Position numbers and translations under genes: made by a program
Assembly: GCA_905215555.1 (NCBI GenBank)
Contig: CAJMQU010000006.1
Location: forward strand, 85,338-149,337
DNA: 64,000 nt
Direction: 5' to 3'
Source of the DNA: an uncultured bacterium
GTDB taxonomy: Bacteria; Bacteroidota; Bacteroidia; Bacteroidales; Bacteroidaceae
Notes under the pieces: model-generated
Databases searched by the model: none
Told to the model about the DNA's origin: nothing
The model's input: only the letters and a program-made list of their open reading frames with translations
In this document: one piece after another, positions 27,506 to 35,482 of the stretch
How positions within the stretch are numbered: position 1 is the stretch's first letter
Layout: every line of letters starts with the position of its first letter

Positions 27506-30500
27506 ATGATATTACGACTGAAAATCTTTTTGCCTGTATTATTGTTAGCTACAGGGTGTTTTAGTGCAGTGGTCAGAGAAGTGAAACCTTATTGGCAAGA
27601 TGTGCAAGTAGTGGCTGTTAATAAGCAGTATCCCCGCACTTCATTCATGACTTACGCCAATCGTAATGAAGCGATGAAAGGGCGTTTTACTAATAGTCCT
27701 TACTATCGTTTGCTGAACGGTACTTGGAAATTCTATTTCGTAGACAGCTACAAACAGCTGCCTGATGACATTATCAATCCGGCATTAGATGTATCTGGCT
27801 GGCACGATATTCAAGTGCCTGGTAACTGGGAAGTACAAGGCTACGGAACACCTATTTATACCAATCACGGTTATGAATTCAAGCCCCGTAATCCTCAGCC
27901 GCCACAATTACCCGAAGATAATCCGGTAGGTGTTTATCGTCGTGATATCGAAATCCCGGCTGACTGGGATGGCCGGGATATATTTCTCCATATAGCCGGT
28001 GCCAAGTCGGGACTTTATGTCTATCTGAATGGACAAGAAGTAGGTTATAGTGAAGATTCCAAGAATCCGGCAGAATTTCTTATTAATCCTTATTTGCAAT
28101 CCGGTAAAAATGTACTTACACTGAAAATTTTCCGTTGGAGTTCCGGTTCTTATCTGGAGTGCCAGGATTTCTGGCGTATCAGTGGGATAGAGCGTGATGT
28201 CTTTGTTTATTCTCAGCCTAAGGCTGCCATTAAAGACTTTCGTATCAAATCGACTTTGGATGATAATTACAAGAATGGAATTTTTGCTTTGCAGACTGAC
28301 TTGAGAAATCATCGCAAAAAGCATACCAATCTGACTCTTTCGTACGAATTGCTTGATAATCAAGGACACATTGTTTGCAGTGATGAAAAAACAACCTACA
28401 TTCCTGCCGGAGAAGTCCGCACTCTTGCTTTCGATAAGGAACTGACTGACGTAAACACTTGGACTTCCGAGCATCCTGCTCTCTATAAACTATTGATGAC
28501 TTTAAAGGAGAATGGGCAGATAACGGAAGTCATTCCTTATAATGTTGGTTTTCGCCGTATTGAGATTAAGCCCTCCAGCCAGCTTGCAGCTAATGGGAAG
28601 CCTTATGTGACACTACTCATCAACGGACAACCTATCAAATTGAAAGGTGTGAACATACATGAACATAATCCGGCGACCGGTCACTACGTTACTGAAGAGT
28701 TGATGCGTAAAGACTTTGAGCTGATGAAGCTGAACAATCTGAATACTGTTCGTCTTTGCCACTATCCGCAGAGTCGGCGTTTCTATGAACTCTGTGATGA
28801 ATATGGAATTTATGTTTACGATGAGGCCAATATCGAAAGTCATGGTATGTATTACGATCTGGCGCGTGGCGGTACGTTGGGAAATAATCCTGAGTGGCTG
28901 ACTGCACATATGGATCGTACTGTCAACATGTACGAACGCAATAAGAACTATCCCTGCCTCACAATCTGGTCATTGGGCAATGAAGCCGGGAATGGTTATA
29001 ACTTCTATCAAACTTATCTTTGGATAAAGCAGGCTGATAAGGAATGGATGAGTCGTCCCATCAATTACGAGCGTGCTCAATGGGAATGGAACTCTGATAT
29101 GTATGTTCCTCAATATCCCAGTGCCGAATGGCTGGAATATATAGGTAGAGAAGGTAGTGATCGTCCTGTTGCTCCTTCCGAATATTCACATGCAATGGGT
29201 AATTCCAGTGGAAATCTTTGGGATCAATGGCAAGCCATTTACCGGTACCCCAATTTGCAGGGAGGATATATTTGGGATTGGGTAGACCAGGGACTGGATG
29301 CTGTTGACAAAAATGGTCGCCACTATTGGACCTATGGCGGCGATTATGGCGTAGACACTCCGAGTGATGGTAACTTCCTTTGCAATGGTATCGTCAACCC
29401 CGACCGTACTCCTCATCCTGCTATGGCAGAAGTGAAGTATGTACACCAGAATGTAGCTTTCGAAGCTGTGGATCTCTCTACAGGTAAGTTTCTTGTGAAG
29501 AATCGTTTCTATTTTACCAACTTGCAGAAGTATATAATTTCGTATACGGTGACCGCCAATGCCAAAAATATAAAGCGAGGTAAAATGTCGTTAGACATTG
29601 CTCCCCAGCAGAGTAAAGAGGTGACCATCTCGTTGGGGCATCTGACTGCAAAGCCCGGTACGGAATATTTTGTCAACTTCATAGTTACAACTACTGAAAA
29701 CGAGTTTCCTATTCCATCGGGATATGATATTGCCACTGAGCAGTTCCGCTTACCAATTGAACCTCTGAAAAATACCTTTGCCCTTGGCGGTAGTTCGCTG
29801 ACTGTACAGACAGAAGGTAATGAATTGGCAATTTTCTCTCCAAAGGTACAGTTTGTATTCAATAAGCAGACAGGGCTTGTCACTTCATATCAGGTGAATG
29901 GTACAGACTATTTTAAAGATGGATTTGGTATTCAGCCTAATTTCTGGCGTGGACCTACGGACAATGATTATGGCAACGGCATGCCTTCCCGTCTGCAGGT
30001 ATGGAAGCAATCGAGTAAGGATTTCCAGGTAACGGCGGCTCATGCAAGTATGGATGGAAAAAGTGCTGTTATTCAAGCTGATTATCTGTTGAAGGCCGGT
30101 AATATTTATCGCATGACCTATCGTGTATATCCTTCGGGCGTAGTGAAAGTGGATGCCGTTTTCGCTCCTGTTGGCGGAGATGTTGCCAAACTGAACGTAC
30201 CGCGCATAGGTGTACGTTTCCGCCTGCCTGCGCTTATGAATCAAGTAGAATATTTTGGTAGAGGTCCCGGTGAGAATTATGTAGACCGGAAGATGGGTAC
30301 GCATGTCGGTTTGTATAAAACGACTGCCGATCAGATGTATTTTCCATATGTTCGCCCACAGGAAAACGGGCATCGCACAGATACCCGCAGCCTTGCACTT
30401 ACACAGAAGAATGGCAGAGGATTGACAGTCATAGCTGATAGTACCATAGGCTTCAATGCTTTGCGCAACTCTATTGATGACTTTGACTCGGAAGAAGCAT

Positions 30501-30754
30501 TGCCTCATCCGCGTCAATGGTCGAACTTTTCGGAAGCGGAAGCTGCCAATCATAATGAAGAGGCTGCCCGCAATGTATTGCGTCGTATGCATCACATCAA
30601 CGATATTACTCCGCGTGATTTCGTAGAAGTATGCGTTGATATGATGCAGCAGGGTGTCGCAGGTTATGATAGTTGGGGGGCAGCACCTTATGGGAAATAT
30701 GCGCTTTCTGCCGGGAAAGAGTATAAATGGGGTTTTACGATAGTTCCCCGTTAG
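27506..30754 (+). CDS. GH2 beta-galactosidase (LacZ-like), exported
   Basis: 1082 residues with an N-terminal signal (lipid-type ATGC near residue 17). The GH2 order is complete: jelly-roll sugar-binding domain, two Ig-like domains, TIM barrel with acid/base Glu493 in WSLGNEAGN and nucleophile Glu559 in SEYSHAMGNS, then a C-terminal beta-gal small-chain domain ('FWRGPTDNDYGNG'). The SEYSHAMGN block points to beta-galactosidase rather than glucuronidase. Last gene of the locus; it would remove the galactose exposed after alpha-cap removal by GH110/GH109/GH31. Confidence 0.92.
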   Translation: MILRLKIFLPVLLLATGCFSAVVREVKPYWQDVQVVAVNKQYPRTSFMTYANRNEAMKGRFTNSPYYRLLNGTWKFYFVDSYKQLPDDIINPALDVSGWHDIQVPGNWEVQGYGTPIYTNHGYEFKPRNPQPPQLPEDNPVGVYRRDIEIPADWDGRDIFLHIAGAKSGLYVYLNGQEVGYSEDSKNPAEFLINPYLQSGKNVLTLKIFRWSSGSYLECQDFWRISGIERDVFVYSQPKAAIKDFRIKSTLDDNYKNGIFALQTDLRNHRKKHTNLTLSYELLDNQGHIVCSDEKTTYIPAGEVRTLAFDKELTDVNTWTSEHPALYKLLMTLKENGQITEVIPYNVGFRRIEIKPSSQLAANGKPYVTLLINGQPIKLKGVNIHEHNPATGHYVTEELMRKDFELMKLNNLNTVRLCHYPQSRRFYELCDEYGIYVYDEANIESHGMYYDLARGGTLGNNPEWLTAHMDRTVNMYERNKNYPCLTIWSLGNEAGNGYNFYQTYLWIKQADKEWMSRPINYERAQWEWNSDMYVPQYPSAEWLEYIGREGSDRPVAPSEYSHAMGNSSGNLWDQWQAIYRYPNLQGGYIWDWVDQGLDAVDKNGRHYWTYGGDYGVDTPSDGNFLCNGIVNPDRTPHPAMAEVKYVHQNVAFEAVDLSTGKFLVKNRFYFTNLQKYIISYTVTANAKNIKRGKMSLDIAPQQSKEVTISLGHLTAKPGTEYFVNFIVTTTENEFPIPSGYDIATEQFRLPIEPLKNTFALGGSSLTVQTEGNELAIFSPKVQFVFNKQTGLVTSYQVNGTDYFKDGFGIQPNFWRGPTDNDYGNGMPSRLQVWKQSSKDFQVTAAHASMDGKSAVIQADYLLKAGNIYRMTYRVYPSGVVKVDAVFAPVGGDVAKLNVPRIGVRFRLPALMNQVEYFGRGPGENYVDRKMGTHVGLYKTTADQMYFPYVRPQENGHRTDTRSLALTQKNGRGLTVIADSTIGFNALRNSIDDFDSEEALPHPRQWSNFSEAEAANHNEEAARNVLRRMHHINDITPRDFVEVCVDMMQQGVAGYDSWGAAPYGKYALSAGKEYKWGFTIVPR

Positions 30755-30764
30755 TATGACTTTC

Positions 30765-32303
30765 CTATTCTATTCCGTGCATCATCTTTTGTAACTTTCT
30801 GGAAAGCAGAAAGAGGATGAGGGAAGCTGTTGCGGACATGATGACGAATACCATAAAGAAGTCAAACATCGTTTCAATGCGATAGCCAAGCAGGGTTTTC
30901 ACCTTATCGGCCTCAGGATAGAGGCCGGTAAGGGTACCTGCAAATTTATTGGCTGTGGCCATAGAAAGATACCAGATACCCATCATCAGTGAAGCAAAAC
31001 GGAGCGGAGTCAGTTTGTTTACCATTGACAGTCCGATGGGAGAGAGGCAGATCTCGCCCATGGTGTGAATGAAATAGAGTCCCGTCAACCAAATGAGGCT
31101 GACTTTTATACCCGGTTGCACATCTTTTACTCCGAAGCAGATAACCAAATATCCCAAAGAGAGCAATAACAAACCGATAGCTTGTTTCGTAGGAGAGGCA
31201 GGCTCCATACCTCGTTTGTTGAGGAATCCCCATACCCCCGGCATAATTGCAGCCAGGATTACTACAAAGAACGGATTAAAAGACTGTATCCATGAAGCAG
31301 GCATTTCCCAGCCGAGGATCACACGATCGGTTTGTTCCGATGCGAAAAGCGTCAGTGAGGCTCCCGCCTGTTCGTAGGCTGCCCAGAAGAAGATGACGAA
31401 GAAGGCGATGATATAGATGACAAAGATACGGCTGCGTTCTATCTTGGTGAGTGAGCCATCTAGCAAGATGCTGACAGGGAATACGATACAAGCGGTGAAG
31501 ATGCCGATGCTGAACCAATCATTACCGAAGCACCAATAGAAGAAGCTGGCGATGGCAATGGTTAATGCTCCGAGAAGCAGGTAGTTACGGATTTTCTTAT
31601 CTTTGTCCATTGCCGTTTGTTGAGCTGTTTTGCTCTCTTTCCGGTATTCACGCTTGGCATCTGGTATGATACCGAGTTGTTGCCCGTCAGGGCCGATCAG
31701 ATATTTATTTTTCTGCGTTTGAAACAGAATGACTGTAAATACGGTAACGATGGCTGCAATCAGAAATCCCCATTTGAAATCATTCGGATCACCGGTTTCG
31801 CCAAAGTAACCACAAACCAACGGGGCAAAGAAAGAACCGACGTTCACTCCCATGTAGAATATGGTATAGGCAGAGTCCAGTCGTTTGTCTCCCGGTTCGT
31901 AGAGTTGCCCCACCATTGTGGTTACCGTTGGTTTGAAGCATCCGTTACCTAATATGAGAAAGGTGAGTCCGCCGTACATCAGCCAATGGGAGAGGTCTTT
32001 GGCATCCAGCATTGAGGCGCTGAAGAACATCAGGAATTGCCCCACAGCCATCATCATTGCACCCCAGAATATGGAGCGTCGGATGCCCCAGTATTTATCG
32101 GCGATATAGCCGCCGATAAGCGGAGTCAGATAGACCATTCCGGTGTAACTGCCGTAGATGGAAGCTGCATGCTCCTTGTCGAACAAGAGTGCTTGGGTTA
32201 AAAACAGGATGAAGATAGCGCGCATACCATAATAGCTGAAACGTTCCGCCGTGCTGGTAGCGAAGATAAGGTAAAGACCTTTGGGGTGTTTGGATGTACT
32301 CAT
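30765..32303 (-). CDS. POT-family proton-dependent oligopeptide transporter
   Basis: An inner-membrane di/tripeptide-proton symporter of about 512 residues with about 12-14 membrane segments. The family signature 'FSYYGMRAIFILFLTQ' (ExxERFxYYG type, here AERFSYYG) opens the protein, and the 'IGGYIADKYWG' loop and a 'FYMGVNVGSFFAPLVCGYFGE' block follow. I chose the ATG at 32303 over one 15 codons upstream because the extra residues are polar and unlike the family. A -7 box (TACTTTTG, 32346-32353, minus) lies 43 bp upstream. It converges on the GH2 gene with 10 bp between. Peptides freed by the M60 peptidase could be one source of substrate; that link is only contextual. Confidence 0.92.
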   Translation of the reverse strand: MSTSKHPKGLYLIFATSTAERFSYYGMRAIFILFLTQALLFDKEHAASIYGSYTGMVYLTPLIGGYIADKYWGIRRSIFWGAMMMAVGQFLMFFSASMLDAKDLSHWLMYGGLTFLILGNGCFKPTVTTMVGQLYEPGDKRLDSAYTIFYMGVNVGSFFAPLVCGYFGETGDPNDFKWGFLIAAIVTVFTVILFQTQKNKYLIGPDGQQLGIIPDAKREYRKESKTAQQTAMDKDKKIRNYLLLGALTIAIASFFYWCFGNDWFSIGIFTACIVFPVSILLDGSLTKIERSRIFVIYIIAFFVIFFWAAYEQAGASLTLFASEQTDRVILGWEMPASWIQSFNPFFVVILAAIMPGVWGFLNKRGMEPASPTKQAIGLLLLSLGYLVICFGVKDVQPGIKVSLIWLTGLYFIHTMGEICLSPIGLSMVNKLTPLRFASLMMGIWYLSMATANKFAGTLTGLYPEADKVKTLLGYRIETMFDFFMVFVIMSATASLILFLLSRKLQKMMHGIE

Positions 32304-32375
32304 TATAAAAATTGTCTTTTGTGTTAATAATTCTTTATTGTTCCACAAAAGTAGGGATTATTTTTAGGATATGGC

Positions 32376-32404
32376 TTTGATTTGAGCTGGAAAATATACC
32401 TTTG
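32376..32404 (+). promoter_or_regulatory. Possible promoter of tag
   Basis: TACCTTTG (32397-32404) fits the Bacteroides -7 box. A TTTG at 32376-32379 gives 17 nt spacing, a little short. About 65 nt of leader would precede tag. Confidence 0.5.
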
Positions 32405-32474
32405 CCGCGTTCTTATTAACATAAAATAAGTTTGGACGGTACTGTCAACCATTCAAATAATAACATAGAAAAGT

Positions 32475-33050
32475 ATGAAGGATATAATCAATGCGCGTTG
32501 TGGTTGGGCCGGAACAGATGAACTATACATAAAATATCATGATGAAGAATGGGGTAATCTCGTAGCCGATGATAAAACTTTGTTTGAGTTTCTTGTACTC
32601 GAAAGTGCTCAGGCGGGACTGGCTTGGATTACTGTCCTCCGGAAACGTGAAGGATACCGGGAAGCCTTTCATCACTTCGATGTGCAGAAAGTGGCGCAAA
32701 TGACGTCGGAAGACATTGAACGATTAATGAAATTTGATGGAATTGTCAAAAACCGGTTAAAGATCAATAGTACAATCAATAATGCAAAACTATTTATGGC
32801 TGTTCAGAAAGAGTTCGGAAGTTTCTATAAATATATTTTGTCATTCTTCCCTGTACAGCCACCTATTGTCAACAATTTCAAGACTTTGAGTCAGATTCCC
32901 GCCACATCTCCCGAGTCGGACGCTATGAGCAAAGACATGAAAAAGCGAGGCTTCAAGTTTTTTGGCTCCACTATCTGCTATGCTTTTCTACAGGCAGTAG
33001 GCTTTGTGAACGACCATTTGGAAGACTGTTTTTGCAAAGCGGTTAAATAG
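32475..33050 (+). CDS. tag: DNA-3-methyladenine glycosylase I
   Basis: Base-excision repair glycosylase that removes 3-methyladenine, 191 residues. The structural zinc set is visible: Cys9 (ARCGW), His22 (YHDEEWG), and a C-terminal HLEDC pair. 'FEFLVLESAQAGLAWITVLRKR' is the family's base-recognition block with its conserved Glu. It lies directly upstream of the retron in the same direction with 92 bp before the retron promoter's -7 box. I see no terminator between them, so some read-through is possible. Confidence 0.95.
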   Translation: MKDIINARCGWAGTDELYIKYHDEEWGNLVADDKTLFEFLVLESAQAGLAWITVLRKREGYREAFHHFDVQKVAQMTSEDIERLMKFDGIVKNRLKINSTINNAKLFMAVQKEFGSFYKYILSFFPVQPPIVNNFKTLSQIPATSPESDAMSKDMKKRGFKFFGSTICYAFLQAVGFVNDHLEDCFCKAVK

Positions 33051-33121
33051 GATACGCAAGATTGTAGCTGTTTCGCTGAATGAAACGGGGTATATCAAAT
33101 AAAAAAATATTCATAGGATTA

Positions 33122-33150
33122 TTGCTTTAAACCTAAAAAAACTATTTTTG
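33122..33150 (+). promoter_or_regulatory. Retron promoter
   Basis: TATTTTTG (33143-33150) matches the Bacteroides -7 box TAnnTTTG exactly. A partial -33 element (TTG at 33122-33124) lies 18 nt upstream. The predicted start is at about 33156, at the first base of repeat a1, which is where a retron ncRNA should begin. Confidence 0.65.
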
Positions 33151-33155
33151 CACAC

Positions 33156-33283
33156 GAAGAGGATGAGGAAAAGATTTAGCAGGAAAGAGGTGCAGTCGCC
33201 TCGTAAGCTCATGGGCTTTCTTTAGAATGTAAATACTTTGGTATAAATACCATGATTTACATTAGTAAATACTCATCCTCTTC
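33156..33283 (+). repeat. Retron a1/a2 inverted repeat
   Basis: GAAGAGGATGAG at 33156-33167 and CTCATCCTCTTC at 33272-33283 are perfect complements over 12 bp, 104 nt apart, bracketing msr and msd. Pairing of a1 with a2 primes reverse transcription in known retrons. The bases next to both arms do not pair, so the repeat is exactly 12 bp. Confidence 0.9.
33226..33263 (+). ncRNA. msd hairpin of the retron
   Basis: Outer stem 33226-33234 with 33255-33263 (9 bp), inner stem GGTAT 33240-33244 with ATACC 33247-33251 (5 bp, AA loop), joined by a small internal loop. The stem is very AT-rich. The 3' arm can alternatively pair with GTAAAT at 33265-33270, and GTAAATACT occurs twice (33229-33237, 33265-33273), so two folds compete. 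Confidence 0.7.
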
Positions 33284-33305
33284 TTTTTTTATACTTATTG
33301 ATAAG

Positions 33306-34427
33306 ATGAATGGAATTCTGATAGCTGTACTTATTGTCACCTGCTTATTGGTCTACAAGATTATTTCTTCGACTCGTAGACAGGAAGGATACAAGAGGTG
33401 GAAAGCAGGAAACCGCGACAATACGGAGCATACTGCTAATGCCGGAATCACCCGTAAAGGATGGTTCAGCCAGCTTTTTAAAACTTCTGCTCCGCAAATC
33501 TCTCCCTGGTGTAAAGAAGAAACCATATCTCAGTGTGCAAACTTGTTGGGAGTGGAGGAAGTGAAGCTGAAAGAAATATTGAAGGATGTTTCTGCTCACT
33601 ACCGTGAGTTCTGGATAGGTAAACGAAGAGGAGGTTACCGCATGATTTCTGCCCCGGACGACGAATTGAAGCTTATTCAGGATGCTATTAACCATCGCAT
33701 TTTATCCTTTGTAAACGTCCATCCGGCGGCTACCGGTTTCCGGTGCAAGATGTCCATAGCCGATAATGTCCGCCCACACTTAGGAAAGCAGTGTGTGCTG
33801 AAAACGGATATTCATGATTTCTTTAGTTCTATACGTAGTCCTCGCGTGAGGAATACATTTGAGGCAATGGGGTATCCGCCTGATATTGCGAAGGTGCTTG
33901 TAACTTTATGCTGTTTACATCGTTGTTTGCCTCAGGGAGCATCCACAAGTCCGGCATTGAGCAATATTATCTCTTATGAGATGGACAAAAAGTTGTCCAC
34001 ACTAGCTGCCGAATATGGTTTGGTTTATACCCGGTATGCCGATGACCTTACTTTTTCTGGAGATGTTTTTCCGGGAGAACAGATTCTGTCTCAGCTCAAA
34101 CTGATTGTCCGGGAAGAGAAGTTTGAATTGAATCATAAGAAAACCCGTTTCTTGAAGGAGCACAGCCGGAAGATTATCACAGGTGTTTCCATCAGTTCGG
34201 GTGTGAAGCTGACTATTCCTAAAGCCCGGAAAAGAGAAATACGCAAGAATGTGCATTATATCTTGACGAAAGGACTGGCAGAACACCAGCGCCGGATTGG
34301 TTCTCACGACCCGGCTTATCTGAAACGGCTGATCGGGACACTTTGCTATTGGCGGTCAATAGAACCGGATAATGCATATGTGTCCGATTCTATCGAAGCT
34401 TTGAAGCGCTTAGAGAGAAGTTATTGA
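33306..34427 (+). CDS. Retron reverse transcriptase with N-terminal membrane segment
   Basis: 373 residues. A start at 33252 is also open but lies inside the msd hairpin and would translate a2; the ATG at 33306, just past a2, is preferred. Residues 3-19 form a hydrophobic segment, then a basic linker to about 65. The RT palm has Asp168 in LKTDIHDFFSSI, PQGASTSP, and the catalytic YADD at 244-247. Retron-specific marks are NVRPH (a NAxxH-type box) and ITG in place of the usual VTG near residue 296. No maturase, HNH or second enzymatic domain is present. It transfers sequence from the adjacent ncRNA into msDNA. I know of no retron type defined by a membrane-anchored RT; class not assigned. Confidence 0.92.
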   Translation: MNGILIAVLIVTCLLVYKIISSTRRQEGYKRWKAGNRDNTEHTANAGITRKGWFSQLFKTSAPQISPWCKEETISQCANLLGVEEVKLKEILKDVSAHYREFWIGKRRGGYRMISAPDDELKLIQDAINHRILSFVNVHPAATGFRCKMSIADNVRPHLGKQCVLKTDIHDFFSSIRSPRVRNTFEAMGYPPDIAKVLVTLCCLHRCLPQGASTSPALSNIISYEMDKKLSTLAAEYGLVYTRYADDLTFSGDVFPGEQILSQLKLIVREEKFELNHKKTRFLKEHSRKIITGVSISSGVKLTIPKARKREIRKNVHYILTKGLAEHQRRIGSHDPAYLKRLIGTLCYWRSIEPDNAYVSDSIEALKRLERSY

Positions 34428-35248
34428 TTGCTGCGTTTCTGAGGTGTCGGTTCTATATCGTAGTATCCCTCTTCTGTTTTTATAATCTTGAATTTTCCCT
34501 CTTTAACCCATTTGTTCCAATCATCGAATAGTCCGGCGATATACTGGAAGAGGTCTTCCGCGATGTTGATTTCCACACCCGATCTCAGGTTCAATACTAA
34601 TTGGTCGTTTTCAACGGAAAGGAATCTTTTAGCTCTGTCTACCGCAATTAAATAAACCGTTTGATTGTATGCACGGTCTTCGTTCAATCCTATGTGGTAG
34701 TTGTAGGGACCGATTGCATCGTCAGACATCGGACGCTTGGTTTTCAAGAAGGTAGTGTCGGTGATGGAAGCCCGTAACTTGCGGGCCTCTTCCCATGCTT
34801 TCTTATGTTCCGAAGCAATCTCTTCGTTTTTGATGTCCTCTTGAATTTGCCTGTACATGGCTTTAAACTCAGGCCCTTCACCTGAAATTGCAAAATTACC
34901 GCTTTCGATGCGGGCGTTCACCAAAGGATTACATACTACCTTGTTGTTGCATACAAAACCGATACGCTTGCCTATTGACTGTTCGGTAGCGTCTGTCCAT
35001 ATCTTAATGGACTGATCGTTCATTCTACCCATAATCTGATAGGCCATTTCACCTGTCCGCTCACTCATAAAAGAGTCAAGCCTTATAGAAACAAAATCTT
35101 TGGTTGTTACGATGGGCTCTGCCGAAAGGCTGTCTTGTGTGCCACTTGTGATGTAGTACCAGCCATTGGAGCGGCATGCTTCAAAACTCCCTCCTAGTGA
35201 AGTTAACGCTAAAGACGCAGTTACTACTAAAACAGTGAACGTTTTCAT
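34421..35248 (-). CDS. Exported protein of unknown function with SecD-head-like motif
   Basis: 275 residues with a hydrophobic signal segment (MKTFTVLVVTASLALTSLGG). Residues about 91-124 ('SIGKRIGFVCNNKVVCNPLVN' then 'ARIESGNFAISGEG') resemble the P1-head repeat of SecD, where the family reads G-K-x-A-I-V-L-D-G-K-V-x-S-A-P-x-I. The rest is not recognised: a charged helix near 130-165 and a hydrophilic end. Its 3' end overlaps the 3' end of the retron reverse transcriptase by 7 bp (convergent). A -7 box at 35392-35399 gives a leader of about 140 nt. Whether it has any role with the retron is unknown. Confidence 0.7.
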   Translation of the reverse strand: MKTFTVLVVTASLALTSLGGSFEACRSNGWYYITSGTQDSLSAEPIVTTKDFVSIRLDSFMSERTGEMAYQIMGRMNDQSIKIWTDATEQSIGKRIGFVCNNKVVCNPLVNARIESGNFAISGEGPEFKAMYRQIQEDIKNEEIASEHKKAWEEARKLRASITDTTFLKTKRPMSDDAIGPYNYHIGLNEDRAYNQTVYLIAVDRAKRFLSVENDQLVLNLRSGVEINIAEDLFQYIAGLFDDWNKWVKEGKFKIIKTEEGYYDIEPTPQKRSNQ

Positions 35249-35391
35249 GGTCTGACTTTTTATATGTAGTTATTCAATCTTTATTTTTAGTCCGACACCT
35301 ACCTCACAAATCGGTATCGACTTGTGTATCTCGGCTTTTGCCAGAAAAAAACGCAATGGCACGGATATAACTCCCGAATATTATTCTCTTG

Positions 35392-35399
35392 CAAAGATA
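35392..35399 (-). promoter_or_regulatory. -7 box upstream of the SecD-head-like gene
   Basis: TATCTTTG on the minus strand fits TAnnTTTG. No clear TTTG at 19-21 nt upstream. The 234 bp between this gene and def otherwise show no ORF worth calling. Confidence 0.4.
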
Positions 35400-35482
35400 A
35401 CAACTAGTCAATATAATTACTATCAGACAGAACAAAATAAACTTGTTTATCAGATGTTTTCTATTATGATAAGGAATTGCTG

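Larger units (their letters stand above)
33151..33290 (+). ncRNA. Retron non-coding RNA (msr-msd)
   Basis: The 255 bp between tag and the reverse transcriptase carry every landmark of a retron template. Repeat a1 (33156-33167) is followed by TTAGC (33176-33180), whose G at 33179 is the candidate 2',5' branch residue. msr hairpin 1 is GAGGTG/CGCCTC (33187-33202) and msr hairpin 2 is AAGC/GCTT (33205-33218). The msd hairpin is AATGTAAAT/ATTTACATT with an inner GGTAT/ATACC (33226-33263). Repeat a2 (33272-33283) is the exact complement of a1, followed by seven T. The reverse transcriptase begins 22 bp after a2. The msd would be short (about 45-50 nt), close to the smallest known msDNAs. Exact msr/msd borders are inferred. 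Confidence 0.82.

Noticed and set aside
33252..33305. Upstream ATG giving an RT of 391 residues
   Set aside because: It would start within the msd hairpin and translate repeat a2; the ATG at 33306 after a2 is consistent with retron layout.
33151..34427. Group II intron or diversity-generating retroelement
   Set aside because: The RT is short, has no maturase or HNH domain, there is no domain V-like hairpin and no template/variable repeat pair.
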